DNA of 42,783 nt. Origin: a virus. Positions 8,251 to 15,566 of the stretch are shown here, piece by piece. Position 1 is the first letter of the stretch, and the number at the start of each line of letters is the position of its first letter. The translations under genes and the position numbers were made by a program. Where the stretch lies: the IMG/VR virus record IMGVR_UViG_3300032223_003164, positions 1-42,783 of that record. One strand, written 5' to 3'. Below the pieces are notes generated by a model. That model worked only from the letters and a program-made list of their open reading frames with translations. It ran no database searches and was not told where the DNA came from.

Positions 8251-9339
8251 TTATTTCTTGTCGTATTTCTTGGTGAAGAGTGCATCAATCCACTCTTGAT
8301 CACCATAACCGAGTTCATTCTTCCAGTAATCAATAATTCTGGAATAGTCTGCATCTGAAAGTGTTGCAACCTTGATCATTGAAGATGCTGCAGCAACCTT
8401 TACATTAGTTTCAAGACCAGAAGCAAGAACATTTTTGATATCAGCCAATTTGTCAATTGAAGGAGCTGATGTTTCACCTAATCTTGCATTGATGTATTCC
8501 ATAGGGAAACCTTCAGCAAGAGCCTTGGCTGCAAATGCTTTTCTAGCAGCAGATGAGAATGCTTTAGCTTCTTTCATTTCTGATTTTTTGGATGCATAGC
8601 CACAAGCTTCACACTCTTTACCAGCGTATGTCCCACCACAAGCTTCACAGGTTTTGCCTTTAGATGCTTCTTTCTCTTCTTCCATCTTTTCAGCAACTCT
8701 TTGAACCAATGACTCTCTGTAAGCTCTTCTTTGTGCAAGCTTCAAATTGGTTTCTTGTTGTGCTCTTACTTGGTGCTCGATCTTGCCAGCTAATCTTACT
8801 CTTCTCTCATGACGAGCAGCAAGAATTGCATCTTTAAGATCTTCATCGCCAGCAGCAACAGCAGCTTCTACAGCTTCTGCTGATAATTGAGATGCATGAT
8901 TAAAGTGATAAGCTTTCTTATCAGACTTGGATTTAGGGCCTTTTCTCTTCATTGGGCCTTTTTCATCATCACATTCACAAGGATCGCAATCGCAATCTGG
9001 GCACTTGTCTGAATCTTCATCATCAGAGTCTGCTTTCTTGCCTTTGCCATTCTCTTCCATCCACTTCTTCAAGCCTTCTGGAAGACCTTTCTTAGCTTCT
9101 TTGCTCCAGCCAGCTTTGTGGTCCATTGCAGCTTCGTGATCTTCATGATCTTCGCCTTGCAATCTGTCTACTTCTTCATCGCCAATAGCATCAATAAGAG
9201 CTTTGAGACCTTTGTTCTCTTTAGGCTCTTTTGCTTCAGCTAATCTTTGGTTAAAGTTGTCCCAATCAATTCCTTGGAAAACCAAGTCAGAATCAAGAGG
9301 GTCTTCTTGAAATCTGTTTGGGAAAATTCTATCTGCCAT
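8251..9339 (-). CDS. Acidic/helical protein with two Cys-rich zinc-type motifs
   Basis: No family recognised. The 362-residue product has an acidic N-terminal half, a compact Cys cluster at 113-123 (pattern C-x2-C-x-C-x2-C-x-C within Asp-rich sequence), and a long Ala/Glu/Arg-rich helical part (about 150-225). A zinc-ribbon-like CxxC...CxxC follows at C231, C234, C243 and C246, then a globular C-terminus. The ribosome site is strong (GAGGAG). The codon choice (many AAG, GCT, GCA and CTT codons) looks biased toward high expression, and a stable hairpin follows. An abundant virion or scaffold-type protein is a reasonable inference. Confidence 0.7.
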   Translation of the reverse strand: MADRIFPNRFQEDPLDSDLVFQGIDWDNFNQRLAEAKEPKENKGLKALIDAIGDEEVDRLQGEDHEDHEAAMDHKAGWSKEAKKGLPEGLKKWMEENGKGKKADSDDEDSDKCPDCDCDPCECDDEKGPMKRKGPKSKSDKKAYHFNHASQLSAEAVEAAVAAGDEDLKDAILAARHERRVRLAGKIEHQVRAQQETNLKLAQRRAYRESLVQRVAEKMEEEKEASKGKTCEACGGTYAGKECEACGYASKKSEMKEAKAFSSAARKAFAAKALAEGFPMEYINARLGETSAPSIDKLADIKNVLASGLETNVKVAAASSMIKVATLSDADYSRIIDYWKNELGYGDQEWIDALFTKKYDKK

Positions 9340-9417
9340 AATTAATTTTTCTCCTCAAGAAAAAATACATTAAGAAAATTTCTAAATTTAATGCTCAAAT
9401 TCCTTTAATGCATCCAT

Positions 9418-9720
9418 TTATGTTTTTTTACTTAAAATCACTTTCTTGCCCTTCAAGAGCAATCTGTCTCCAACACCAATACCTAATTTTTTGAACAATC
9501 CTTTCTTTGCTTCTACAACAAATACAACATTGTTCGAATCTGGAGATACAGATTTTGGATCATCTGCTTCCATATCTTTTATATCCACAATCTTATAATT
9601 TTTATCTAAAAAAGCTAAAGAAAGTGCAAAAGAAACATTTTTATTCCAAAATGAATAACAATCTGGATAATCAAAAGTAAAAAACGCTACTTCATAATCA
9701 TCTAAAGGTTCAGCATTCAT
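9418..9720 (-). CDS. DUF192-family domain, apparent N-terminal truncation
   Basis: From its first ATG (9720) this gives 100 residues that match most of a DUF192 domain: FWNKNVSFALSLAFLD, then IVDIKDME, then VVFVVEAKKG and GIGVGDRLLL. The role of DUF192 proteins is poorly known. The first beta strand of the family (VRFVADTDKLRTKGLM) is encoded in the same frame upstream of this ATG, where there is no ATG, GTG, TTG or CTG codon. Further upstream the frame meets a single TGA, the stop of the 163-residue gene at 9799-10290. Either the domain is made by readthrough of that UGA (product about 290 residues), or a truncated form starts at 9720. An AAAGG lies only about 4 nt before that ATG. Confidence 0.65.
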   Translation of the reverse strand: MNAEPLDDYEVAFFTFDYPDCYSFWNKNVSFALSLAFLDKNYKIVDIKDMEADDPKSVSPDSNNVVFVVEAKKGLFKKLGIGVGDRLLLKGKKVILSKKT

Positions 9721-9798
9721 TAAGCCTTTAGTACGTAATTTGTCTGTATCAGCTACAAACCTAACATCGAATTCATCACGGAATTCTTTATTAGTGAG

Positions 9799-9801
9799 TC
9801 A
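9799..9801 (-). other. In-frame UGA, candidate stop-codon readthrough site
   Basis: The TGA that ends the 163-residue gene is followed in the same frame by 26 sense codons and then the DUF192 ORF, with no usable start codon between. The stop is followed by C (UGA-C), the weakest bacterial termination context known. UGA is a real stop elsewhere in this window (ATGA overlaps at 20944, 22596, 24855 and 25184), so general recoding is not the explanation. Confidence 0.5.
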
Positions 9802-10290
9802 AGAACCAACTTTCTTAAATTTGTTTGAAGATGCTTTAACGCTTCTTGCTTCTTCAAGATCAAATCTATCCTTTGTTCTTTGCTTTCTAAATTCGTTCAC
9901 ATTGTCAGTACTCAAATAATGATCACGTAAAGCTAATTTTGCTTTCTCTGTTAATTCTACAGATCTACCATAGCCTGTTAATAATCCAGCAGTTTTAAGA
10001 GCTAAAAGATCATTATCAGAAATTTCTGTTGGAACGCCACAGACTTTACTGTCTTTGTGCAATGCAACATAGCTAGCTGCAGTAACTAAAGCATCTGTAT
10101 TTGCATCAATTGACTTGAGCATATCCAAATATTTTTCATTTAATTTAGCTGCTTCAATTTTCTTAGGAGCTTGTGAAACACCAAGAAGTTGAATTTGAAT
10201 ATCAGAAAGTCCAAGACCTTCCATTGATGGTCCGTCAAATAATTCTGCATGTAAATCTAAAGAATGAACTGGTTTGATTGGTATTGGCAT
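9799..10290 (-). CDS. Unknown 163-residue protein, possible winged-helix region
   Basis: No family recognised. Residues about 88-128 (ISDNDLLALKTAGLLTG...VELTEKAKLALRDHYL) look like a winged helix-turn-helix, with the typical Leu-Thr-x-Lys-x wing edge. This is a structural impression only. The start is supported by an AAGGA site about 10 nt upstream. The gene ends at a TGA in the same frame as the DUF192 ORF, so a longer readthrough product is possible. It lies between two unknown genes of the head module. Confidence 0.7.
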   Translation of the reverse strand: MPIPIKPVHSLDLHAELFDGPSMEGLGLSDIQIQLLGVSQAPKKIEAAKLNEKYLDMLKSIDANTDALVTAASYVALHKDSKVCGVPTEISDNDLLALKTAGLLTGYGRSVELTEKAKLALRDHYLSTDNVNEFRKQRTKDRFDLEEARSVKASSNKFKKVGS

Positions 10291-10301
10291 AATTTTATTC
10301 C

Positions 10302-10760
10302 TTATCTGTTTGGTAATCTATTTTTCCAAGCATTTCCTTCATCAACATTTTTCTCATAGGTTTCTTCCCAGGAAAATTTATCATTTAAATCTTCACCATT
10401 AGAAATAGCCATAGAGGGACTAGAAGCTGGGTTTCCTGGGTCTACATAAGCTGGGCCTGGAACATTATCTGGTCCATGTAATTGTCCCTCAATATTTTGA
10501 CCATCAGCTTCTCCACCTAAATCACGATATTCTGGAACTCTTTTTCTTGGATTGATTTTTTGTCGCCAGAAATCATTTTGTTTGGTTTCTTCCTCAATCT
10601 CATCATATGGAACTAAAGAAACATTAGGAGATTGGGTTACTGATTGTTGAGGATAATATTGAGCAATTTTTTCAAATAAAAGATCAGCTTTAGAATAATG
10701 TCCAGTTTTATCTAATCTTGAACAAAGCTTGATTAATGTTTGAATTGTATTTGCTTGCAT
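10302..10760 (-). CDS. Unknown protein with N-terminal LDxxG-AD helical hairpin
   Basis: Function unknown. Residues 12-35 (KLCSRLDKTGHYSKADLLFEKIAQ) form a probable helix-turn-helix hairpin of the pattern LD-x2-G-x4-AD-x5-IA. Related openings occur in the genes at 21976-22599 and 35124-36251. The rest (about 40-152) is Pro/Asn/Glu/Asp-rich and probably extended. The start is preceded by TAAGAACAAATT, also seen before the neighbouring gene at 11787, which may act as a weak ribosome site. Likely a minor virion or assembly protein by context. Confidence 0.65.
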   Translation of the reverse strand: MQANTIQTLIKLCSRLDKTGHYSKADLLFEKIAQYYPQQSVTQSPNVSLVPYDEIEEETKQNDFWRQKINPRKRVPEYRDLGGEADGQNIEGQLHGPDNVPGPAYVDPGNPASSPSMAISNGEDLNDKFSWEETYEKNVDEGNAWKNRLPNR

Positions 10761-10794
10761 AATTTGTTCTTATAAAATATCCCTAGATATACCT

Positions 10795-11787
10795 TTAAAA
10801 ACTATGTCCACTAATTCCATAAAAGGCTGAACCATCGTAAACTTCTTCTGTGCCTTTGTCTTCTTTGTTTGTAGGATCAATATAGTCTAAATATGATGTG
10901 TCTTTTTGTTTAGGATGCAATTGCTGTTCTGTAGATATATTTGGATCTATTTCTTTAGTTGTCTGTGATTGGGGCGCTATATCTTTTGGCGCATGAACAT
11001 TTGCTTTACCATCTGGATCAGGATAGGAAAGAAGAGTATCTTTCAATTCGTATTCTTGAAAACCATCGTGATCTGGAGTATTTACAGTCATCAAACTTGT
11101 CAAATAGTTATCAAAATCTTCTCCATGCGTAAGTACTGGAGTCTTTCCTAATGATGGGTGGGTGTATTGTGCTTTATCAAATTCATTACGATCTTCAGGA
11201 TATTCTTTTGTCATCCTATTTCTTCTTGCAACTTCATAATCTTCAGCTATACGAATAATTTCACGGTCACTAATAGCGAAATGTAATCTAGAAGGTTTGT
11301 CAGGATCTTTATATTCTGTTCTGTCATATTTATAATCTTTGTTATATTTATGACGATCTTCTAAAGCTTTTTCCATCGTCATCATGTGTTCAGCTTTAGG
11401 GTGATAATGTTCTTTTATATATGCTGGACTATTTTGCATTAAGCTTTTAGCAGCATTCTCTAAAGATTGTTTGTAATTGTGAAGTTGAGCTCTAAATTTT
11501 GCTCTCATTCTTTCTTCAGGAGTTAATTCATAAGGAATTAATTCTTCATAATGTTTGTGTTGAGGGGTAAGTCTGGACTCAATATTTACATCACGAGTAT
11601 CAGGTTCAATATGGGTTCTTCTTAATAATTTATCAAATCCAGCATCTTCATCAACATACAAATTGATTTCGTTACCGCCCCTATTAGACCCACCACGACC
11701 TATGGGACTACCGCCAGGTTGGAAAGGAGCACCATTTCCCCCGCCGCCTACACCACCAAATTGAGCTGTTCTGATATTGTTAGACAT
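10795..11787 (-). CDS. Unknown charged protein with Gly-rich N-terminus
   Basis: No family recognised. The N-terminus (MSNNIRTAQFGGVGGGG) is Gly-rich and shares AQFGG with the gene at 4185-4727. The remaining 300 residues are rich in Tyr, His, Asp, Glu and Lys, without cysteine or membrane segments, and look largely extended or helical. The gene starts 35 nt after TerL, with the same TAAGAACAAAT stretch upstream as the following gene. Position directly after terL suggests a packaging or head-completion role (inference). Confidence 0.65.
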   Translation of the reverse strand: MSNNIRTAQFGGVGGGGNGAPFQPGGSPIGRGGSNRGGNEINLYVDEDAGFDKLLRRTHIEPDTRDVNIESRLTPQHKHYEELIPYELTPEERMRAKFRAQLHNYKQSLENAAKSLMQNSPAYIKEHYHPKAEHMMTMEKALEDRHKYNKDYKYDRTEYKDPDKPSRLHFAISDREIIRIAEDYEVARRNRMTKEYPEDRNEFDKAQYTHPSLGKTPVLTHGEDFDNYLTSLMTVNTPDHDGFQEYELKDTLLSYPDPDGKANVHAPKDIAPQSQTTKEIDPNISTEQQLHPKQKDTSYLDYIDPTNKEDKGTEEVYDGSAFYGISGHSF

Positions 11788-11821
11788 AATGATTTGTTCT
11801 TAGTATTTAAAAAAATAACCT

Positions 11822-13933
11822 TTATCGCCTATTCAAATTAACCATTTTTGATCTTGGTAATCTGACCATAATTTTTGAAGTAAGACATTCGTAAGCCACA
11901 GCAGCTACAGCATCACAAATATCATCTTTATATCCAGATAATGCTTCTATGTAATATCTTTTTCCCTTCCATTTTTTTTGCAAGAATAAAAATTGAATTT
12001 TTGCTTCTTGAATTTCATTTAATGAAATCAATCTATTGTCTGAATCTCGATATTCTCCACCAGATAAATCATAGATATCAATGCGATCATCTCTTACTAA
12101 TTGAGAAAGTTCTGTGTAAATTTTTTCTTTATATTCTTTATTGAATTGACGCTCTACAATTGGGATTCTTCTTGATTGCAAAGTTATAATTGAAGATTGT
12201 GAATTCCATTGATCAATACTAACTTGTTTAAATTTAAATTTTCTATGTAAATCAATTACATAATCTTCAACATCTTTTTCTTTCACTGGTTGATTTTTAG
12301 TTCTAGGGTTCCAGAAATGAATATGGTCAATTACAACTCTTTTCAAAGGTTGAAAATCTGGTCCAATTTGACCATACATATTTTCTGTATGAGCAACGAC
12401 AAGAGCATAATAGTCAGAAGTACGAGCTGGGTCTAAGTGGCAAAAATATTCAAAATGTCCTTCTGCTTGTTCTTTTCTTCTAACCATGGACATCGAGGAG
12501 AACATTCTGTCAACATCTTCTGAGTTAAACATTGGGTCAGATGAAGAAGCTCCAAATTCTGCCCCATATTGCATTTGAAATTCTTGAGGATCTTTTTTCT
12601 TTTGACTATCTAGCCATTCTTTGTCAATGTTTGGATTTGTAAGCCATGTTGGAAGTCTCATCACAAGAGTGGTAGGATCTTCTTGTCTATTTTCATGCAA
12701 ATCATAAAGCAAACCAAGAGGGCCTTTTGGGTTTGAAAGAAGCATCATTTTTCCATCTTTGCCAAATGTAGCAAGAGATGGTTTTAGATCATCATAAAGA
12801 GCGTAGTCAACACCAGATTCAGGATTATCTCCAGCCATAGCAGCAACTTCGTCCATAATGATCGACCAACAAGTTAAACCGACAAGACCTGAAGCATTAC
12901 TAGAACCACATCTAAGCACCAAAGAACCCGCAAAAAGATTGATATTTTGCTCTTTTCTTCTTACATTCTCTTCTCGGTCATGTTCAGTATAGAATCTCAT
13001 TTCTAGCTCAGTATCTTTGCCAATATAAGGAGCAAAGAAAGGAGATGCTAAAACAGTTTGCTTGATTTTTGAGAAGATTGCTTTTTTAGCTTGTTCTTCA
13101 TTACGAGCAACATTGAGAAGAACAATTTCATCGAATTCCATCAACCCATATCTTGCTTGAGGATGACCCATAGAAATTAATCTATAAAGCTCATAAAGAG
13201 CCATGGCAGATACAAGGAACGATTTTCCAGAACGTCTGCCAAGAACTAAAACTAATTCTTCAAATTTATATCTTTTAGTGCATTTTTCTTTAACTTGCAA
13301 TCTAAGTTTTGGGTCAAATTCTTCTGAATAAAGTAAATCTGATTCACTTTGAAATGCATCAATAATTGGTCTTGCTTCTAGTAGCTCCACTTGTCTTTCA
13401 GCATCAGGGTTCGTAGCTTCATCTTTTGCTAATTTATATCTCTCTTCTCTGACATTATTATCAAGACGTTTGCATTGGAGACAAGGAGAATTGACTACAT
13501 TAAAAATAGTTTTAAATTGCCTACCTTCTGATCTAGCTTTTAAAAACTCATTTTCATTTTTCTGAATATAATGCCAGACACAACCTTTGCAGTCTTCTTG
13601 ATTGTCAGATTCATCTATAACAAGATTTGTATTGCCTTCTTGCCCCATATAAAAACATTTCAAGATAAGTTTTTGCCAGGGATAAGGCTTTAAATTACAA
13701 AAATATGGATGTTCAATAAATGTAATGATATCTACGATTTGATCAGGGTTAAATCTATCTTTTGAAGGTTTAATAGGAGGAGCAACTTCTGATCTTGTGG
13801 CAGGAGCAATCTCATCAACAAAATCATCTGCATATTCAGTATCTTTGAATAATGCAGTAACAGAATTTGCTTGTTGAAGTAATTGATTTCTTAATTCTGT
13901 TGGAGACTTAGGAACTTGTGTTGGTTTTCTCAT
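11822..13933 (-). CDS. terL: Terminase large subunit (packaging ATPase-nuclease)
   Basis: Motor that pumps DNA through the portal and cuts the concatemer. The 703 residues carry the ATPase motifs GRRSGKS (Walker A, 232-238), WSIIMDE (Walker B with catalytic Glu, 356-362) and the coupling motif LLSNPKG (398-404). The RNase H-like nuclease has Asp501 (CHLDPARTSDYY), Asp574 (VSIDQWN) and Asp670/671/674 (YKDDICDA). An N-terminal insertion has paired cysteines C115/C118 and C151/C154, a possible zinc knuckle not typical of TerL. The start overlaps the preceding stop (TAATG at 13933), coupling it to the candidate small subunit. The portal gene is not adjacent as is usual, but about 7.7 kb further along. 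Confidence 0.95.
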   Translation of the reverse strand: MRKPTQVPKSPTELRNQLLQQANSVTALFKDTEYADDFVDEIAPATRSEVAPPIKPSKDRFNPDQIVDIITFIEHPYFCNLKPYPWQKLILKCFYMGQEGNTNLVIDESDNQEDCKGCVWHYIQKNENEFLKARSEGRQFKTIFNVVNSPCLQCKRLDNNVREERYKLAKDEATNPDAERQVELLEARPIIDAFQSESDLLYSEEFDPKLRLQVKEKCTKRYKFEELVLVLGRRSGKSFLVSAMALYELYRLISMGHPQARYGLMEFDEIVLLNVARNEEQAKKAIFSKIKQTVLASPFFAPYIGKDTELEMRFYTEHDREENVRRKEQNINLFAGSLVLRCGSSNASGLVGLTCWSIIMDEVAAMAGDNPESGVDYALYDDLKPSLATFGKDGKMMLLSNPKGPLGLLYDLHENRQEDPTTLVMRLPTWLTNPNIDKEWLDSQKKKDPQEFQMQYGAEFGASSSDPMFNSEDVDRMFSSMSMVRRKEQAEGHFEYFCHLDPARTSDYYALVVAHTENMYGQIGPDFQPLKRVVIDHIHFWNPRTKNQPVKEKDVEDYVIDLHRKFKFKQVSIDQWNSQSSIITLQSRRIPIVERQFNKEYKEKIYTELSQLVRDDRIDIYDLSGGEYRDSDNRLISLNEIQEAKIQFLFLQKKWKGKRYYIEALSGYKDDICDAVAAVAYECLTSKIMVRLPRSKMVNLNRR

Positions 13934-14613
13934 TAATTATCTTGTTGAATCTTTTCTCTCAAGGCAACAATTTCTTCTCTAATAATTCTCTTATCATTTT
14001 CAGAATCCATCTTTTCATGCAATTTAGCCAAGATTTCGAAAATGTTTATATTGTAAATTCCTTGATTGTCTCTTACTTCTTTGAGATGTAAAATTTTGGA
14101 AATTAACTTTTCTACCATTGCTGCTCTTTTGAGTTTCATATCATTGTTTTTAGAGCAGTCAATACCTCTAACATCATCAAGTTCTACAAGTAATGCAGTG
14201 AGAGCAAGATGATGTTCACGGAAAATCCAAGGAGCAATTAATTCTTCACGCTGTTCGTAATTCTTAAGACCTGAAGTTGAGATTTTTTTGAAATCACAAT
14301 GTTGTTCCATGTGAGTATTAATCTGCATCCAGTTCATTTGTGCATCAAAATACTGTTGGAAGAATCTGATAACTGATTGATTTTTACGACCAGAATCAAG
14401 ATATACGTGTTCTACCAAATCTCTAAAAGGTGAAGTACAAATTGCGCATCGTGGTTCCAAAAATTGAGGATAAGATATATCACTCATATTGTCAGGAGGA
14501 AGAGGCATTAAAGGTTTGTCGCCTTCTTTCAAATCCCTGAACATTTTAGATGGTTTTTTTGGCCCTTCATCGGGAACAATTAGTGCATCTACAGTTTCTT
14601 TTTTTGATTCCAT
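13933..14613 (-). CDS. Candidate terminase small subunit with zinc motif
   Basis: 226 residues from ATG 14613. An upstream TTG at 14634 would put the start inside a terminator stem and is rejected. Residues 56-106 have C56-x2-C59 and H101/H105/C106, a likely zinc site around a helical core. Residues 120-226 are helical and probably coiled-coil. The gene is directly upstream of terL and coupled to it by a TAATG overlap, the normal place for TerS, which recognises viral DNA and recruits TerL. I cannot recognise a specific TerS family, so the assignment rests mainly on position and on the DNA-binding-like zinc/helical layout. Confidence 0.55.
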   Translation of the reverse strand: MESKKETVDALIVPDEGPKKPSKMFRDLKEGDKPLMPLPPDNMSDISYPQFLEPRCAICTSPFRDLVEHVYLDSGRKNQSVIRFFQQYFDAQMNWMQINTHMEQHCDFKKISTSGLKNYEQREELIAPWIFREHHLALTALLVELDDVRGIDCSKNNDMKLKRAAMVEKLISKILHLKEVRDNQGIYNINIFEILAKLHEKMDSENDKRIIREEIVALREKIQQDN

Positions 14614-14620
14614 TTCTTTA

Positions 14621-14626
14621 GTTATA
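14621..14626 (-). promoter_or_regulatory. Candidate -10 (TATAAC) 7 nt before TerS-candidate ATG
   Basis: TATAAC on the minus strand lies 7 nt before the ATG at 14613 and directly after the terminator that closes the upstream gene. It would restart transcription for the packaging operon with almost no leader. The -35 region is not convincing. Confidence 0.35.
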
Positions 14627-14633
14627 CAAAACA

Positions 14634-14659
14634 AACAAGCCGCATAAAAGCGGCTTGTT
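14634..14659 (-). terminator. Rho-independent terminator upstream of packaging operon
   Basis: Stem AACAAGCCGC / GCGGCTTGTT with a 6-nt loop, followed on the minus strand by TGTTTTG. It lies about 20 nt past the stop of the gene at 14679 and shortly before the TerS candidate. It separates that gene from the packaging operon. Confidence 0.75.
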
Positions 14660-14678
14660 CAATAGTTTTGAGGGTAAA

Positions 14679-15392
14679 TTAGTCTTTGAGGGCTCTTTTC
14701 AATCTTTGATATGGAGAAACTGTATCAGCAGCTTTTACCATATATTCATCAGCAAGTCCAAAATCAACGTAATTTCCGCCAATAAATTTGTCGCTTGATG
14801 AAGTTGCATTTGATAAATCAACTTCAGCAGATCCCTTCTTCATAGATACAACAAATTTAGTTTTTGAAGCAGTTTTGATTTGTGCTTCTTGAGATTGTGC
14901 TAAAAGAACATTATTCAAAAGAGTTTCTTCAATATATGGCTTTAAAGATGCATGAAGATTTCCTCTACCAGTTCTACTTTCTTTAGCAGCCTCTGTAAGT
15001 CTTAACCAGTAGCCCATGCCCTTTTCATCTGTTTTAACAATAGAATGAGGACCAGTGCAAAGTCTTTTTACAAATTCTTTAGCAGATAATTTTGTTAAAG
15101 ATCTTTCAATTACAGGAGCGCAATCAGAATATCTTGTTGGAACGACAGCAACTTCAATAGCAGTGTTTTGTTCAACTTCTTCAGCAGAATCAAACAACTT
15201 AGAAGCAACTCTATTGGCAACGTCTAAATCAAAATTATCAGCTGCGAGTAATTCTACAACTTCGGATTTATCGAAACCTTGATTTTTATATTTTTGAGCT
15301 TGACTATTTGCGACAACAATTACACCATCATTATGTGAACGTAATTCATTGCGCCAGTTGTAAATCATGTCATTTGGATTATTTTCAGACAC
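14679..15392 (-). CDS. Unknown 237-residue protein
   Basis: No family recognised. I choose the GTG at 15392 (MSENNPNDMIYNW) because AAGGGAG lies at 15402-15408 with a 9-nt spacer. Longer versions starting at TTG 15431 lack a ribosome site. The protein is mixed alpha/beta with an Ala/Asp-rich helical middle (about 35-75) and no membrane segment. It is first on the minus strand after the divergent region and is closed by its own terminator, so it is probably a single-gene unit next to the packaging genes. Confidence 0.65.
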   Translation of the reverse strand: MSENNPNDMIYNWRNELRSHNDGVIVVANSQAQKYKNQGFDKSEVVELLAADNFDLDVANRVASKLFDSAEEVEQNTAIEVAVVPTRYSDCAPVIERSLTKLSAKEFVKRLCTGPHSIVKTDEKGMGYWLRLTEAAKESRTGRGNLHASLKPYIEETLLNNVLLAQSQEAQIKTASKTKFVVSMKKGSAEVDLSNATSSSDKFIGGNYVDFGLADEYMVKAADTVSPYQRLKRALKD

Positions 15393-15446
15393 TTCTCTAA
15401 TCTCCCTTAGATTTTTGATCCCCACCAACAAAAGGACTTAAATAAG

Positions 15447-15484
15447 AAAACCTCTAGACGCACTTGTAATGTCTTAGAGGTTTT
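15447..15484. terminator. Hairpin with T-runs on both sides in divergent region
   Basis: Inverted repeat AAAACCTCTA / TAGAGGTTTT, extended by GAC/GTC with one bulged T and an 11-nt loop. T-runs follow on both strands. The region 15432-15566 separates a minus gene from a plus gene, so no gene ends here. The hairpin could be a leader attenuator for the minus gene at 15392 or a barrier between the divergent units. Confidence 0.45.
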
Positions 15485-15499
15485 TGTGGAACATATTAG

Positions 15500-15505
15500 T
15501 ATAAT
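15500..15505 (+). promoter_or_regulatory. Candidate -10 (TATAAT) for the zincin gene
   Basis: A perfect TATAAT on the plus strand, 61 nt before the ATG at 15567. No good -35 hexamer is present at 16-18 nt. The leader between them has no clear ribosome site close to the ATG; an AAAGG lies about 31 nt upstream, too far to act directly. Confidence 0.3.
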
Positions 15506-15566
15506 ACGAGAATTTCAAAAATATATTCCAAAGGTTAAATTATTGCAATTGTAAAATAAACTAAAT

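Noticed and set aside
9418-10290. Alternative genetic code with UGA read as an amino acid throughout
   Set aside because: UGA serves as stop in several ATGA stop/start overlaps (20944, 22596, 24855, 25184), and known proteins end at it. The case at 9799 must be local.
14614-14634. TTG start at 14634 for the TerS candidate
   Set aside because: It lies at the end of the terminator stem; ATG 14613 follows a -10-like element and gives a cleaner protein start.
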